A stretch of 64,000 nucleotides of DNA from Streptomyces aurantiacus (GCF_027107535.1 NZ_CP114283.1:1736001-1800000); one strand, 5' to 3'; positions 34,090 through 43,405 are shown, numbered from the stretch's first letter. The notes: generated by a model from the letters alone, not told the origin. Numbers and translations: made by a program.

Positions 34090-34938
34090 GTGCCCCGTCT
34101 GTCTGAAGCAATCGCCGCGCTCGACGCCCTCTGGCCCCCCGGGAGCGCGGAGGCATGGGATGCGGTCGGGACGGTCTGCGGAGACCCCGACCAGCAGGTG
34201 TCCCGTGTCCTGTTCGCCGTCGACCCGGTCCAGGAGGTCGTGGACGAGGCGGTGAAGCTGGGCGCGGACCTGCTGGTCACCCACCACCCGCTCTATCTGC
34301 GCGGTACGACGACGGTCGCGGCCTCGACCTTCAAGGGCCGCGTCGTGCACACCCTGATCAAGAACGACATCGCGCTGCACGTCGCCCACACGAACGCCGA
34401 CCGCGCCGACCCGGGAGTGAGCGACGCCCTCGCCGGCGCGCTGGACCTGAGGGTCGTACGCCCGCTGGTGCCGGACCCCGCCGACCCCGAGGGCCGCCGC
34501 GGCCTGGGGCGCGTCTGCGAGCTGGACCATCCGGTCACCGTCCGCGAGTTCGCCGCCCGCGCCGCCGAGCGGCTGCCCGCCACCGCGCAGGGCATCCGCG
34601 TCGCGGGCGACCCCGAGGCAGTCGTGCGGACCGTCGCGGTCAGCGGCGGCTCCGGCGACAGCCTCTTCGCCGACGTACGCGCCGCGGGCGTGGACGCCTT
34701 CCTCACCGCGGACCTGCGCCACCATCCGGCGTCGGAGTTCATGGCGGACGGCACGCACAGTCCTCTCGCGCTGCTCGACGCGGCGCACTGGGCCACCGAG
34801 TGGCCCTGGTGCGAGCTGGCCGCAGCCCAGCTCGACGAGATCTCCGACCGTCACGGCTGGGACCTGCGGGTCCACGTCTCGAAGACGGTCACCGACCCGT
34901 GGAACTCCCACTCCCCTTCACCTGGAGCCCCCAACTGA
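34090..34938 (+). CDS. Nif3-like dinuclear metal-centre protein
   Basis: A 282-residue member of the Nif3/YqfO/DUF34 family from GTG 34090. Metal-binding segments are LLVTHHPLYLRG (His pair about 63-64), IALHVAHTNADRADPGVSD, and near the C-terminus HSPLALLDAAHWATEWP. The family forms hexameric toroids with a dinuclear metal site; its biochemical role is unsettled, with GTP cyclohydrolase-like activity claimed for some members. The gene heads a conserved actinobacterial group with a zinc-ribbon protein and an RNase H/phosphatase gene, and its stop overlaps the next start by four bases. Confidence 0.9.
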   Translation: MPRLSEAIAALDALWPPGSAEAWDAVGTVCGDPDQQVSRVLFAVDPVQEVVDEAVKLGADLLVTHHPLYLRGTTTVAASTFKGRVVHTLIKNDIALHVAHTNADRADPGVSDALAGALDLRVVRPLVPDPADPEGRRGLGRVCELDHPVTVREFAARAAERLPATAQGIRVAGDPEAVVRTVAVSGGSGDSLFADVRAAGVDAFLTADLRHHPASEFMADGTHSPLALLDAAHWATEWPWCELAAAQLDEISDRHGWDLRVHVSKTVTDPWNSHSPSPGAPN

Positions 34939-35678
34939 ACGCCGCGCCCGCCGACCAGATCCGACTTCTCGACGTCCAGTCCCTCGACGCCCGCCTGCAG
35001 CAGCTCGCGCACCTGCGGAGGTCGCTGCCCGAGCACGCCGAGATCGAGTCGCTGACCAAGGACCTCACCCAGCTGCGTGACCTGCTGGTCGCCTCGCAGA
35101 CGGAGGAGAGCGACTGCTCCCGCGAGCAGACCAAGGCGGAGCAGGACGTCGACCAGGTGCGCCAGCGCGCCTCCCGCGACCAGCAGCGCCTCGACTCCGG
35201 CGCCGTCACGTCCCCCAAGGACCTGGAGAACCTCCAGCGCGAGATCGTCTCCCTCGCCAAGCGGCAGGGTGATCTTGAGGACGTCGTCCTGGAGATCATG
35301 GAGCGCCGCGAGTCCGCGCAGGAGCGGGTCGCCGAGCTGACCGGGCGGGTCTCCTCCGTCCAGTCGAAGATCGACGACGCGACGGCCCGCCGGGACAGCG
35401 CGGTCGAGGCCTTCGACAGCGAGGCCGCGACGGTCACCAAGGAGCGTGAGGTCATCGCGGGTTCCCTGCCCGCCGACCTGCTGAAGCTGTACGAGAAGCT
35501 CCGCGAGCAGCAGGGCGGCGTCGGTGCGGCCCGCCTCTACCAGCGCCGCTGCGAGGGCTGCCGCCTGGAGCTGAACATCACCGAGGTCAACGAGGTGAAG
35601 GCGGCCTCGCCGGACACGGTGCTGCGCTGCGAGAACTGCCGCCGGATCCTGATCCGTACGTCCGAGTCCGGCCTGTAG
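34935..35678 (+). CDS. Coiled-coil C4-type zinc-ribbon protein, probable CTG start
   Basis: A 247-residue protein. Residues 20-175 form a long coiled coil (LVASQTEESDCSREQTKAEQD; LAKRQGDLEDVVLEIMERRES) and the C-terminus is a zinc ribbon with CEGCRLELN and LRCENCRRILIR. This is the actinobacterial zf-RING_7 type, a presumed nucleic-acid or protein adapter. Homologs begin with the NAAPADQIRLLDVQ segment, and here the codon at that point is CTG (34935), overlapping the Nif3 stop and seven bases after GGAG. No ATG, GTG or TTG is well placed. GTG 34899 is possible but lacks a ribosome site. Confidence 0.82.
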   Translation: MNAAPADQIRLLDVQSLDARLQQLAHLRRSLPEHAEIESLTKDLTQLRDLLVASQTEESDCSREQTKAEQDVDQVRQRASRDQQRLDSGAVTSPKDLENLQREIVSLAKRQGDLEDVVLEIMERRESAQERVAELTGRVSSVQSKIDDATARRDSAVEAFDSEAATVTKEREVIAGSLPADLLKLYEKLREQQGGVGAARLYQRRCEGCRLELNITEVNEVKAASPDTVLRCENCRRILIRTSESGL

Positions 35679-35686
35679 GAAGCGAG

Positions 35687-36529
35687 TTGACCGCCGAGGC
35701 CGACGGGGGTGCCCGGGGCGTCCCGGGGCCCGCGGTCCCCGGGACGGGAGCGCCCCGCGAGGGGCGCGGGGAACAGCGCGCCCAGCCACGGCCAACCGGC
35801 GGCCGGGCGACCACCACCGCCCCCTCCGACGCCGATGACAGCCGGTCCGCACGGAACGTGGCCTCGCGGGCGCCGGCCGTCGGAGGGGCCGCCCCGCCCG
35901 ACCTCGGCACCCCCACCACCTTCGTACTGCTGCGCCACGGCGAGACCCCCCTGACCCCCCAGAAGCGGTTCTCCGGCAGCGGCGGCAGCGACCCCGCGCT
36001 GTCCGACGTGGGCCGCCACCAGGCCGCACGCGTCGCGAGCGCGCTCGCCGCCCAAGGCACCGTGCAGGACATCGTGTCCTCCCCCCTCGCCCGCTGCCGT
36101 GAGACCGCGGAGATCGTCGCCGCCGCGCTCGGACTCGGCGTACGCGTCGAAGAAGGGCTGCGGGAGACGGACTTCGGGGCGTGGGAGGGCCTGACCTTCG
36201 CCGAGGTACGGGAGCGGTACCCGGACGACATGACCGCGTGGCTGGGTTCACCGGACGCCGAACCGACCGGCGGCGGCGAGAGTTTCGAGGCGGTGGCCGG
36301 GCGCGTGGCCGAGGCCCGCGACAGACTGCTCGCGTCGTACGCCACCCGTACCGTGCTCCTCGTCTCCCACGTCACGCCCGTCAAGACCCTCGTACGGCTG
36401 GCCCTGGGCGCCCCGCCGGAAGCCCTGTTCCGCATGGAACTGTCCGCGGCCTCGCTGTCGGCGGTGGCGTACTACGCGGACGGGAACGCGAGCGTCCGGT
36501 TCCTCAACGACACGTCAGCGCTGCGTTAG
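35687..36529 (+). CDS. Histidine phosphatase with deleted N-terminal RNase H domain
   Basis: A 280-residue protein from TTG 35687 with AGGAAGCGAG upstream. Residues about 75-280 are an intact histidine phosphatase domain (FVLLRHGETPLTPQKRFSGSG with the catalytic RHG; EGLRETDFGAWEGLTFAEV; LLVSHVTPVKTLVRLALG). In relatives, an RNase HI domain of about 150 residues comes first. Here only its opening strand remains (TAEADGGARGVPGPA), followed directly by about 45 bp of the dispersed repeat (35751-35795) translated in frame. The acidic residues beyond the first Asp are lost, so RNase H activity should be absent. The frame is otherwise intact. Confidence 0.82.
   Translation: MTAEADGGARGVPGPAVPGTGAPREGRGEQRAQPRPTGGRATTTAPSDADDSRSARNVASRAPAVGGAAPPDLGTPTTFVLLRHGETPLTPQKRFSGSGGSDPALSDVGRHQAARVASALAAQGTVQDIVSSPLARCRETAEIVAAALGLGVRVEEGLRETDFGAWEGLTFAEVRERYPDDMTAWLGSPDAEPTGGGESFEAVAGRVAEARDRLLASYATRTVLLVSHVTPVKTLVRLALGAPPEALFRMELSAASLSAVAYYADGNASVRFLNDTSALR
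35751..35795. repeat. Dispersed repeat, copy 4, inside a coding frame
   Basis: The core GCGAGGGGCGCGGGGAACAG followed by CGCGCCCAGCCACGGCC lies at the deletion junction in the RNase H/phosphatase gene. The other three copies are intergenic. Confidence 0.8.
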
Positions 36530-36712
36530 CCGGGCGGTGGGGGAGGGCCGCCCGCGACTGGTGGACGGTCGCGGGCCGGTGGGGCCGACGCGCCGTTCCC
36601 CACGCGCCGTCAGACCCCGGCGCGATTCGCGAGTACCGCAGGCAACCGAACGCCTTCCCCGTGCGTAGTACCGGAGAACGCGTTGGCATGCACACGAAGC
36701 GGGGGAACGCGA

Positions 36713-39700
36713 ATGGGGTTCACAGCACGCGCGAGAACGGCGGCTCTGGCCGCCGCGATGGCCGGGGCGCTGGTCACGGGGGCGGTGTCGGCCGGCGGCC
36801 AGCCGGCGCAGGCGGCCGGCTCCGCCACGCCGGACGGGAAGAAGGCCTGGGCGAAGGCGAAGCAACCGGCGACCGTCACGCTGATAACCGGTGACCGTGT
36901 GACCGTCGACTCCGACGGCCAGGTGGTCCAACTCGTGCGCGGCAAGGGCCGCGAGAAGATCGGCTTCTCGATACGGCGCGAGACCGGCCACACGTACGTC
37001 GTCCCGCAGGACGCCCTGCGCCTGGTCGCCGACGGGGTGCTCGACCGGCAGCTCTTCGACGTCGTGCAGTTGGTCAAGGACGGGTACGGCGACGCGCGCA
37101 GCACCACGCTGCCGCTGATCGTCGGCTACTGGAAGGACAGCGCCGGAGCCGGGGCCCGCAACGGAGCCCGCGACCCGCTCGCGGGCGTGGCCGTCCGGGA
37201 GCGCCGTGCGCTGCCCGTGGTCGACGGTGAGGCCTTCGAAGTGCCCAAGTCCGGTGCCCAGGCGGTGTGGGCGGCTGTCACCGGCCGCTCGTCGGGCCGT
37301 ACGGCAGGCGGTACGGCCGCTTCCGCGCGGCCCGTCGCCCACGTCTGGCTGGACGCGAAGGTCCGGCCCACCCTGGCGGAGAGCGTGCCGCAGATCGGCG
37401 CGCCCGACATGTGGAAGTCGGGCTACACCGGCAAGGGCATCAAGGTGGCGGTCCTGGACACCGGTGTGGACGAGACCCACCCCGACCTCCAGGGCGTCGA
37501 GACGGCGCAGAAGAACTTCAGCACGTCCCCCGACACCAAGGACCGCTACGGGCACGGCACGCACGTGGCCTCCATCCTCGCCGGGAGCGGGGCGAAGTCC
37601 GGCGGCCGCTACAAGGGTGTGGCGCCCGACGTGCAGCTGCTGGACGGCAAGGTCCTGGACGATGACGGCGACGGAAGCATGTCGGACATCGTCTCCGGCA
37701 TGGAGTGGGCCGTCGACCAGGGCGCGAAGGTCGTCAACGTGAGTCTGGGCTTCACCGACTCCCCGGGTGACGACCCGGTGGAGACGGCAGTCGCCCGGCT
37801 CTCCGACAAGGCCCTGTTCGTGGTGTCCGCGGGCAACGAGGGCGACGGGCCCCGTACGGTCAGGTCGCCGGCCAGCGCCCCCGAGGCGCTCACCGTCGGC
37901 GCCGTGGACAAGCAGGACGAGCTCGCCGTGTTCTCCAGCCGCGGCCCGACCCTCGACGGAGCGCCCAAGCCGGACATCACCGGCCCCGGTGAGGACATCA
38001 CCGCCGCCCTGACCACGCAGAGCGAGAGCCCCTCGGACGAGGGCTACGTATCCCAGTCCGGCACGTCGATGGCCGCTCCGCACGTCGCGGGCGCCGCCGC
38101 CCTGGTGCTCCAGCAGCACCCGGACTGGGACGGGGCCCGGCTGAAGTCCCTCCTGACCGGCTCGGCCAAGCCCCACCCGCTGCTGAACGCCAACCAGCAG
38201 GGCGCGGGCCGCGTGGACCTGACACGCGCCGCCACGGCCCGGGTCGCCGCCGAGCCCGGCTCCCTCGGCTTCGGCACGCACGCCTGGCCGCACGCCGACG
38301 ACAAGCCGGTCACCAAGACCCTCACCTACCGCAACCACGGCACCGAGGCCCTCACCCTGCAGCTGAGTGCCTCCGGCGCCGACTCGTCGGGCGACCCTGT
38401 GCCGGCCGGCATGTTCACCGTCAAGGACGCGCAGCTCACCGTCCCGGCCGGCGGCACCGCGAAGACCACCGTCACCGCCGACACACGCAAGGGCGCCGTC
38501 GACGGCGTCTTCGGCGGCACCGTGCTGGCGTCGGGCGACGGCCAGCAGGTGCGCACCGGACTCGTGGTCGAACGGGAGGTGGAGTCGTACGACGTCACGG
38601 TGCGGCACATCGACGCCGACGGGGTGAACGCGTCCAACTACGCGACGACGATCAACCCCGTCGACGGAAACGGCGCCCGCACGGAGCTCCCGTCCAGCGA
38701 GAACGGCACGGTGGTCCAGCGACTGCCCAAGGGCTCCTACCAGTTGGAGAGCCTGGTCTTCGCCGAGGACAACGAGGTGGGCTTCTTCGTCCAGCCGGTT
38801 CTGAAGGTGGACAAGGACGTCTCGGTCACTCTCGACTCACGCAAGGCGAAGCCGATGGTCGTGAAGGCCCCGGATCCGGCCGCGAAGCTCGTCACCTCCG
38901 TCGTCGGTTACTACGACGATGCCGCGGGGTCCAACACCTGGTCCACCAACGGGGTGCCGCCGATCCGCACCGCCGCCATCGGCGCGGCTTCCGACACGAT
39001 GCGGGCCCAGTTCAACGGCGTGTGGAAGACGCCCGGCGCGGCCGGCAAGAACGTCGACTACCGGCTCGCCTTCAACCGCAAGGGGAGCTTCTTCACCGGC
39101 CTGAACCGCACCGTCACCCGGGCCGACGTGGCCGAGGTGAAGCTCGGCTTCGGTGCCTCCGTCACCGGAGTCAAGGGCCAGGTCCGCATCACGCCGCTGG
39201 ACGCGGACGGGAGGAGCATCGGTATCGGCGAACCGCCGGAGCAGACCCTGCCGCGGTCCACCACGCACTACCTCAGCACGGCCGGCGTGCGCTGGTCCTG
39301 GAGGGCCTTGCAGCTCGACGCCCGCAGCGAGGCGCGCATGATCTACGCGAAGGATGAGGTGACCTACCGGCCGGGCTCCAGCCACACGCTGAAGTTCAAC
39401 ACCGGTGTGGTCGGTCCCGACCTCGCGGCGGGCAGCCCGCACCAGCAGGGCGCCGAGCGGATCGGCGACTCCGTCCTCGCCATGGTCCCGCTGTTCAACG
39501 ACGGCGGCGGCAACCTGGGCTCCTCGACGGTCACCAAGGGCTTCGCCCGGCTGGAGTCCGGTGGGCGCATCCTCGGCGAGGGCCCTGCCACGGACTGGCT
39601 GAGCACCGAGGTCCCCGCCGCCTCCGCCGCGTACCGTCTGACGGTCGAGGCGAGCCGCGCCGCCGCGGACACCTCCACCAGTACGAAGGTGACAGGGGTG

Positions 39701-40069
39701 TGGACGTTCACCTCGGCCCGGCCGGCGTCGGACGACATGGTCAGGCTGCCGCTGTCGACGGTGCGGTTCGCGCCGAAGCTGACCCTGCGCGGCACGGCTC
39801 CGGCGGGCGGCACGCTCAAGGTGCCGCTGAAGCTGGGCGGCGCGGCCGCCGCGGCCGGGCAGGTCGCCACGCTCACCGTCAAGGTCTCCTTCGACGGTGG
39901 CCGGACGTGGAAGCCGCTCACCGTGACGACCGACGCGAACGGGGCGCGCTCGGTGAGCGTGAAGCACCCGGCGACCGCCAAGGCAGTGACCTTCCGGGTG
40001 GACCTGAAGGACAAGGGCGGCAACACGGTGCGCGAGACGATCACGAACGCCTACCGGCTCGCTCCGTGA
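36713..40069 (+). CDS. Large secreted S8 serine peptidase (subtilisin type)
   Basis: A 1118-residue secreted protease from ATG 36713, with GGGGGA upstream. The signal peptide (RARTAALAAAMAGALVTGAVSAGGQPAQA) is followed by a propeptide to about residue 220. The catalytic domain has the Asp in VAVLDTGVDETHPDL (about 248), the His in YGHGTHVASILAG (about 283), and the Ser in QSGTSMAAPHVAGAAALV (about 451). Some 600 residues of beta-rich C-terminal domains follow, without recognised repeats. It probably degrades external protein. A strong hairpin (40112) follows the stop. Confidence 0.92.
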   Translation: MGFTARARTAALAAAMAGALVTGAVSAGGQPAQAAGSATPDGKKAWAKAKQPATVTLITGDRVTVDSDGQVVQLVRGKGREKIGFSIRRETGHTYVVPQDALRLVADGVLDRQLFDVVQLVKDGYGDARSTTLPLIVGYWKDSAGAGARNGARDPLAGVAVRERRALPVVDGEAFEVPKSGAQAVWAAVTGRSSGRTAGGTAASARPVAHVWLDAKVRPTLAESVPQIGAPDMWKSGYTGKGIKVAVLDTGVDETHPDLQGVETAQKNFSTSPDTKDRYGHGTHVASILAGSGAKSGGRYKGVAPDVQLLDGKVLDDDGDGSMSDIVSGMEWAVDQGAKVVNVSLGFTDSPGDDPVETAVARLSDKALFVVSAGNEGDGPRTVRSPASAPEALTVGAVDKQDELAVFSSRGPTLDGAPKPDITGPGEDITAALTTQSESPSDEGYVSQSGTSMAAPHVAGAAALVLQQHPDWDGARLKSLLTGSAKPHPLLNANQQGAGRVDLTRAATARVAAEPGSLGFGTHAWPHADDKPVTKTLTYRNHGTEALTLQLSASGADSSGDPVPAGMFTVKDAQLTVPAGGTAKTTVTADTRKGAVDGVFGGTVLASGDGQQVRTGLVVEREVESYDVTVRHIDADGVNASNYATTINPVDGNGARTELPSSENGTVVQRLPKGSYQLESLVFAEDNEVGFFVQPVLKVDKDVSVTLDSRKAKPMVVKAPDPAAKLVTSVVGYYDDAAGSNTWSTNGVPPIRTAAIGAASDTMRAQFNGVWKTPGAAGKNVDYRLAFNRKGSFFTGLNRTVTRADVAEVKLGFGASVTGVKGQVRITPLDADGRSIGIGEPPEQTLPRSTTHYLSTAGVRWSWRALQLDARSEARMIYAKDEVTYRPGSSHTLKFNTGVVGPDLAAGSPHQQGAERIGDSVLAMVPLFNDGGGNLGSSTVTKGFARLESGGRILGEGPATDWLSTEVPAASAAYRLTVEASRAAADTSTSTKVTGVWTFTSARPASDDMVRLPLSTVRFAPKLTLRGTAPAGGTLKVPLKLGGAAAAAGQVATLTVKVSFDGGRTWKPLTVTTDANGARSVSVKHPATAKAVTFRVDLKDKGGNTVRETITNAYRLAP

Positions 40070-40111
40070 GGTGACCGCACGACGGTGACCGGTGCCCGGC
40101 ACCGGTGAACC

Positions 40112-40150
40112 CTCCGGCCCGGCCCCGCACCCGCGGGGACCGGGCCGGAG
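40112..40150 (+). terminator. Hairpin after the subtilisin gene
   Basis: Arms CTCCGGCCCGGCCCCGC (40112-40128) and GCGGGGACCGGGCCGGAG (40133-40150) pair over 17 bp with one bulged A and a loop of ACCC. The rest of the gap to 40335 is GC-rich with short GGGTCGCGAGTC repeats and shows nothing else. Confidence 0.82.
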
Positions 40151-40335
40151 CCACGTCCGGCCGACCGGCAAGCAGTACTGACGGGCGGGGCAACGGCCCT
40201 GGGCGAACCGGCCGAACGCGCGGGTTCGACGGCGGGTGGCTCGGCGCGCGGGTCCGACAGTGCCCGAGGCGCTCGGGGTGTTCGGGCTGCCCGGGTCGCG
40301 AGTCCCGGGTCGCGGGTCGCGAGTCGTGAGTCGCC

Positions 40336-41019
40336 TCAGCGTGAGGCGTGCCTCAGGCTCGCGGCCTCCCGCGCCAGTTCCTCCACCCGCGGCCAGTCCC
40401 GGGACGCGATCGCATCCGGCGGAAGCATCCAACTGCCGCCCACGCACAGGACGTTGGGCAGCGCCAGGTACTCCGGGGCCACGGCGGGGCCGATGCCTCC
40501 GGTGGGGCAGAAGCGGGCCTGCGGCAGCGGTCCGGCCAGCGACTTCAGATACGCCGTGCCGCCCGCCGCCTGAGCCGGGAAGAACTTCATCTCGCGCACG
40601 CCCCGCTCCAGCAGCGCCACGACCTCGGACGTCGTCGACACCCCTGGCAGGAACGGCACTCCGGACGCCTTCATGGCGTCGAGCAGTGCGTCCGTCCAGC
40701 CGGGGCTGACGAGGAAGCGCGCCCCGGCGGCCACCGACAGCGCGGTCTGCTCCGGCGAGATGACCGTGCCCGCCCCGACCACCGCGTCCGGCACCCCGTC
40801 CGCGATGGCCCGGATCGCGTCGAGCGCCACCGGGGTCCGCAGGGTCACCTCGATCGCGGGCAGCCCGCCCGCGACGAGCGCCCGAGCCAGCGGCACGGCG
40901 TCCGAGACGTCCTCGACGACGACCACGGGCACGACGGGCGCCAGTTCCAGCAGGGACGAGGGCGACGGGAATGACGAGGGTGACGAGGGTGACGGGAATG
41001 CGGGCGAGGGCAGGGCCAT
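40336..41019 (-). CDS. KDPG/KHG aldolase
   Basis: A 227-residue bifunctional 2-keto-3-deoxy-6-phosphogluconate / 4-hydroxy-2-oxoglutarate aldolase of the class I (Schiff base) type. The catalytic Glu is in LPAIEVTLRTPVAL and the Schiff-base Lys is in GVREMKFFPAQAAGG. GTVISPEQTALSVAAGARFLVSPG and FCPTGGIGP form the phosphate site. The N-terminal 24 residues are a Ser/Pro-rich tail encoded by GACGAGGGTGACGGGAATG-type repeats and may vary in length. It works in Entner-Doudoroff or sugar-acid breakdown. It is monocistronic here. Confidence 0.88.
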   Translation of the reverse strand: MALPSPAFPSPSSPSSFPSPSSLLELAPVVPVVVVEDVSDAVPLARALVAGGLPAIEVTLRTPVALDAIRAIADGVPDAVVGAGTVISPEQTALSVAAGARFLVSPGWTDALLDAMKASGVPFLPGVSTTSEVVALLERGVREMKFFPAQAAGGTAYLKSLAGPLPQARFCPTGGIGPAVAPEYLALPNVLCVGGSWMLPPDAIASRDWPRVEELAREAASLRHASR

Positions 41020-41092
41020 GCCCTCATCCTGCCCGCGACGAACACTCCCCGCAAAGGCCGTTGCACAGGGTGCAATAGGTGACTGATCGCGC

Positions 41093-41875
41093 TCAGTGGA
41101 TCTCGTCCACCAGCACGTCCAGCGTCCACGCCTTGCCCGTACCGACCGGGGGCGCCGCCTCCACGACGTACCCCAGGTCCCGCAGCGCCTCCACCAGCTC
41201 CGCGGGCCCCGACGGCACGGACCCGGACTCCATGAGGCTCCGGACGATCCGCCCCTTGGTCGCCTTGTTGAAGTGGCTGACCACCTTCCGGGTCGGCGCG
41301 TGCAGCACCCGCACGCTCGCCGTCCGCCCCGCGACCTCGCCCTTCGGCCGCCACGCGGCCACGTACCCCGAGGACCGCAGGTCCAGCACGAGCCCGCTCC
41401 CGGCGGCCTCGGGCAGCACGGCGGCCATCGGCGCCCGCCAATGCGCGCCCAGCGACCCGAGACCCGGCAGCTTCACACCCATCGAGCAGCGGTACGAGGG
41501 AATCCGGTCCGTCACCCGGACCGCGCCCCAGAGCCCCGAGAACACGAGCAGCGACCGCGAGGCCCGCCGCCTGGCCGCCGTGTCGAGGGAGGCCAGGCCG
41601 AGGGCGTCGTACAGGACACCCGTGTAGATCTCCCCGGCGGGACGCGCGCCCGCGGTCCGCAGCTCCGTGTTCTTGGCGATCTCGCCGCGCAGGCCCTCGC
41701 TCAGCCCGAGCACCTCGCGCGCCTTCTCCTCGTCGCCGACACACAGCTCGACCAGCTCGTCGAGAACCGCCTGCCGCGCTGCGGAGAGCCCCGGCAGCGA
41801 CAAGGACTCCGGCTTCAGCGGCGCGCCCCGCCCGGAGGGAGCCTTTCCTTCGGAAGGCGGCAGCAGCACGAGCAC
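41093..41875 (-). CDS. yaaA: Peroxide stress protein YaaA
   Basis: A 260-residue YaaA/DUF328 protein. The characteristic N-terminus MLVLLPPSEGKAPSG and later SLLVFSGLWGAVRVTDRIPSYRCSMG are present, followed by the usual VVSHFNKATKGRIVRSLM segment. In E. coli YaaA lowers intracellular free iron under hydrogen peroxide stress and binds DNA. The role in Streptomyces is by homology. The ATG at 41875 is followed 90 bases further by the divergent RNB nuclease gene. Confidence 0.9.
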   Translation of the reverse strand: MLVLLPPSEGKAPSGRGAPLKPESLSLPGLSAARQAVLDELVELCVGDEEKAREVLGLSEGLRGEIAKNTELRTAGARPAGEIYTGVLYDALGLASLDTAARRRASRSLLVFSGLWGAVRVTDRIPSYRCSMGVKLPGLGSLGAHWRAPMAAVLPEAAGSGLVLDLRSSGYVAAWRPKGEVAGRTASVRVLHAPTRKVVSHFNKATKGRIVRSLMESGSVPSGPAELVEALRDLGYVVEAAPPVGTGKAWTLDVLVDEIH

Positions 41876-41965
41876 GGCGGTTCTCCTTGGGACTTTCGGT
41901 ACGTACGAGAAGCACGCGCCAGCCTACGGGGTGCCGCCCGCCCCACCCCGACCTACGCTCGCCCT

Positions 41966-43405
41966 ATGCCACGCCGCCAGATACGTGTGACCGGTGCAGC
42001 CGAGGCTCCTCTGCGGGCCGCGCTGCGCGCTCTGCGAACCGAACTCGGCGTGCCCGAGTCCTTCCCGCCGGACGTGCTCGCCGAGGCGGAGCGGGCCGCG
42101 AGGGAACCGACACTGCCGGCGTACGACGCGACGGACGTTCCCCTCTTCACCATCGACCCGCCCACGTCGACCGACCTCGACCAGGCGATGCACCTGTCCC
42201 GCCGCCCGGGCGGCTACCGCGTGCGGTACGCCATCGCCGACGTCGCCGCATACGTCGTACCCGGGGGACCACTGGACGCGGAGGCACACCGCAGGGTCAC
42301 GACCCTCTACTTCCCGGACGGCAGGATCCCCCTCCACCCGCCGGCGCTGAGCGAGGGCGCCGGGAGCCTCCTCCCGGACCAGACGTGCCCGGCCGTCCTG
42401 TGGACCATCGACCTCGACGCGGACGGCAGTCCCACCGCCACGGACGTCCGCCGGGCCCTCGTCCGCAGCCGCGCCAAACTCGACTACGCGTCCGTGCAGC
42501 AGCGGATCGACGCGGGCACCGCCGAAGAACCGCTCGCCCTCCTCAAGGACATCGGTTTGCTGCGCGAACAGCGGGAGGTGGCGCGCGGCGGCATCTCGCT
42601 GAGCGTCCCCGAGCAGGAGATCGTCGAGCGCGACGCCACGTACGAACTCGCCTACCGCGCACCGCTGCCCGCCGACGGCTGGAACGCGCAGATCTCCCTC
42701 CTCACCGGCATGGCCGCGGCCGAGCTGATGCTCACGCACGGCACCGGCATCCTGCGCACGCTCCCGGCCGCCCCCGACGGCGCCGTCGGCCGGTTGCGGC
42801 GCACCGCGACGGCGCTGCGCATCGACTGGCCGCACCACGTCTCGTACGCGCAGCTCATCCGCTCGCTCGATCCGAACCGGCCGCACCACGCGGCCTTCCT
42901 CCAGGAATGCACGACGCTGCTGCGCGGCGCGGGCTACACCGTCTTCCAAGGCGGCGTCGTCCCGGACCTCACCACGCATGCCGCCGTCGCCGCCCCCTAC
43001 GCCCACTGCACGGCTCCGCTGCGCCGCCTGGTCGACCGGTACGCCTCCGAGTTGTCCCTGGCCGCGGTGGCGGGGGAGGAGCCGCCGGAGTGGGTGCTCG
43101 CCGCCCTCGACGAGTTGCCGAAGCGGATGGCCGAGGGTACGCGCCGCGCGGGCGCGGTCGAGCGGGGGTGCGTCGACCTCGTCGAGGCGGCCCTGCTCAA
43201 GGACCGCGTCGGTGAACTCTTCGACGGCACGGTCGTGGACGTACGGGAACGTGAACCCTCCGTCGGGACCGTCCAGTTGGCGGACCCGGCCATCGTCGCC
43301 CGCGTCGAGGGCGGGAGCGGGCCGCTGCCGTTGGGGGAGCGGCTGCGGGTGCGGCTCACCCAGGCCGACCCGGGGTCGGCGAAGGTGCTGTTCGCTCCCG
43401 CGTGA
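41966..43405 (+). CDS. RNB-domain ribonuclease
   Basis: A 479-residue RNase II-family exoribonuclease starting at ATG 41966. The RNB core begins about residue 60, with the catalytic Asp cluster in FTIDPPTSTDLDQAMHL and IADVAAYVVPGGPLDAEA. YFPDGRIPLHPPALSEGAGSLLPD and APYAHCTAPLRRLVDRYA complete the signature. It lacks an evident S1 domain and is shorter than E. coli RNase II. It degrades single-stranded RNA from the 3' end by homology. Its 3' end overlaps the convergent gene at 43356 by 50 bases. Confidence 0.9.
   Translation: MPRRQIRVTGAAEAPLRAALRALRTELGVPESFPPDVLAEAERAAREPTLPAYDATDVPLFTIDPPTSTDLDQAMHLSRRPGGYRVRYAIADVAAYVVPGGPLDAEAHRRVTTLYFPDGRIPLHPPALSEGAGSLLPDQTCPAVLWTIDLDADGSPTATDVRRALVRSRAKLDYASVQQRIDAGTAEEPLALLKDIGLLREQREVARGGISLSVPEQEIVERDATYELAYRAPLPADGWNAQISLLTGMAAAELMLTHGTGILRTLPAAPDGAVGRLRRTATALRIDWPHHVSYAQLIRSLDPNRPHHAAFLQECTTLLRGAGYTVFQGGVVPDLTTHAAVAAPYAHCTAPLRRLVDRYASELSLAAVAGEEPPEWVLAALDELPKRMAEGTRRAGAVERGCVDLVEAALLKDRVGELFDGTVVDVREREPSVGTVQLADPAIVARVEGGSGPLPLGERLRVRLTQADPGSAKVLFAPA

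Noticed and set aside
36515..40447. Very long minus-strand open frames opposite the subtilisin gene.
   Set aside because: They mirror the high-GC codon bias of the real gene and lack recognisable domains, ribosome sites and plausible starts.
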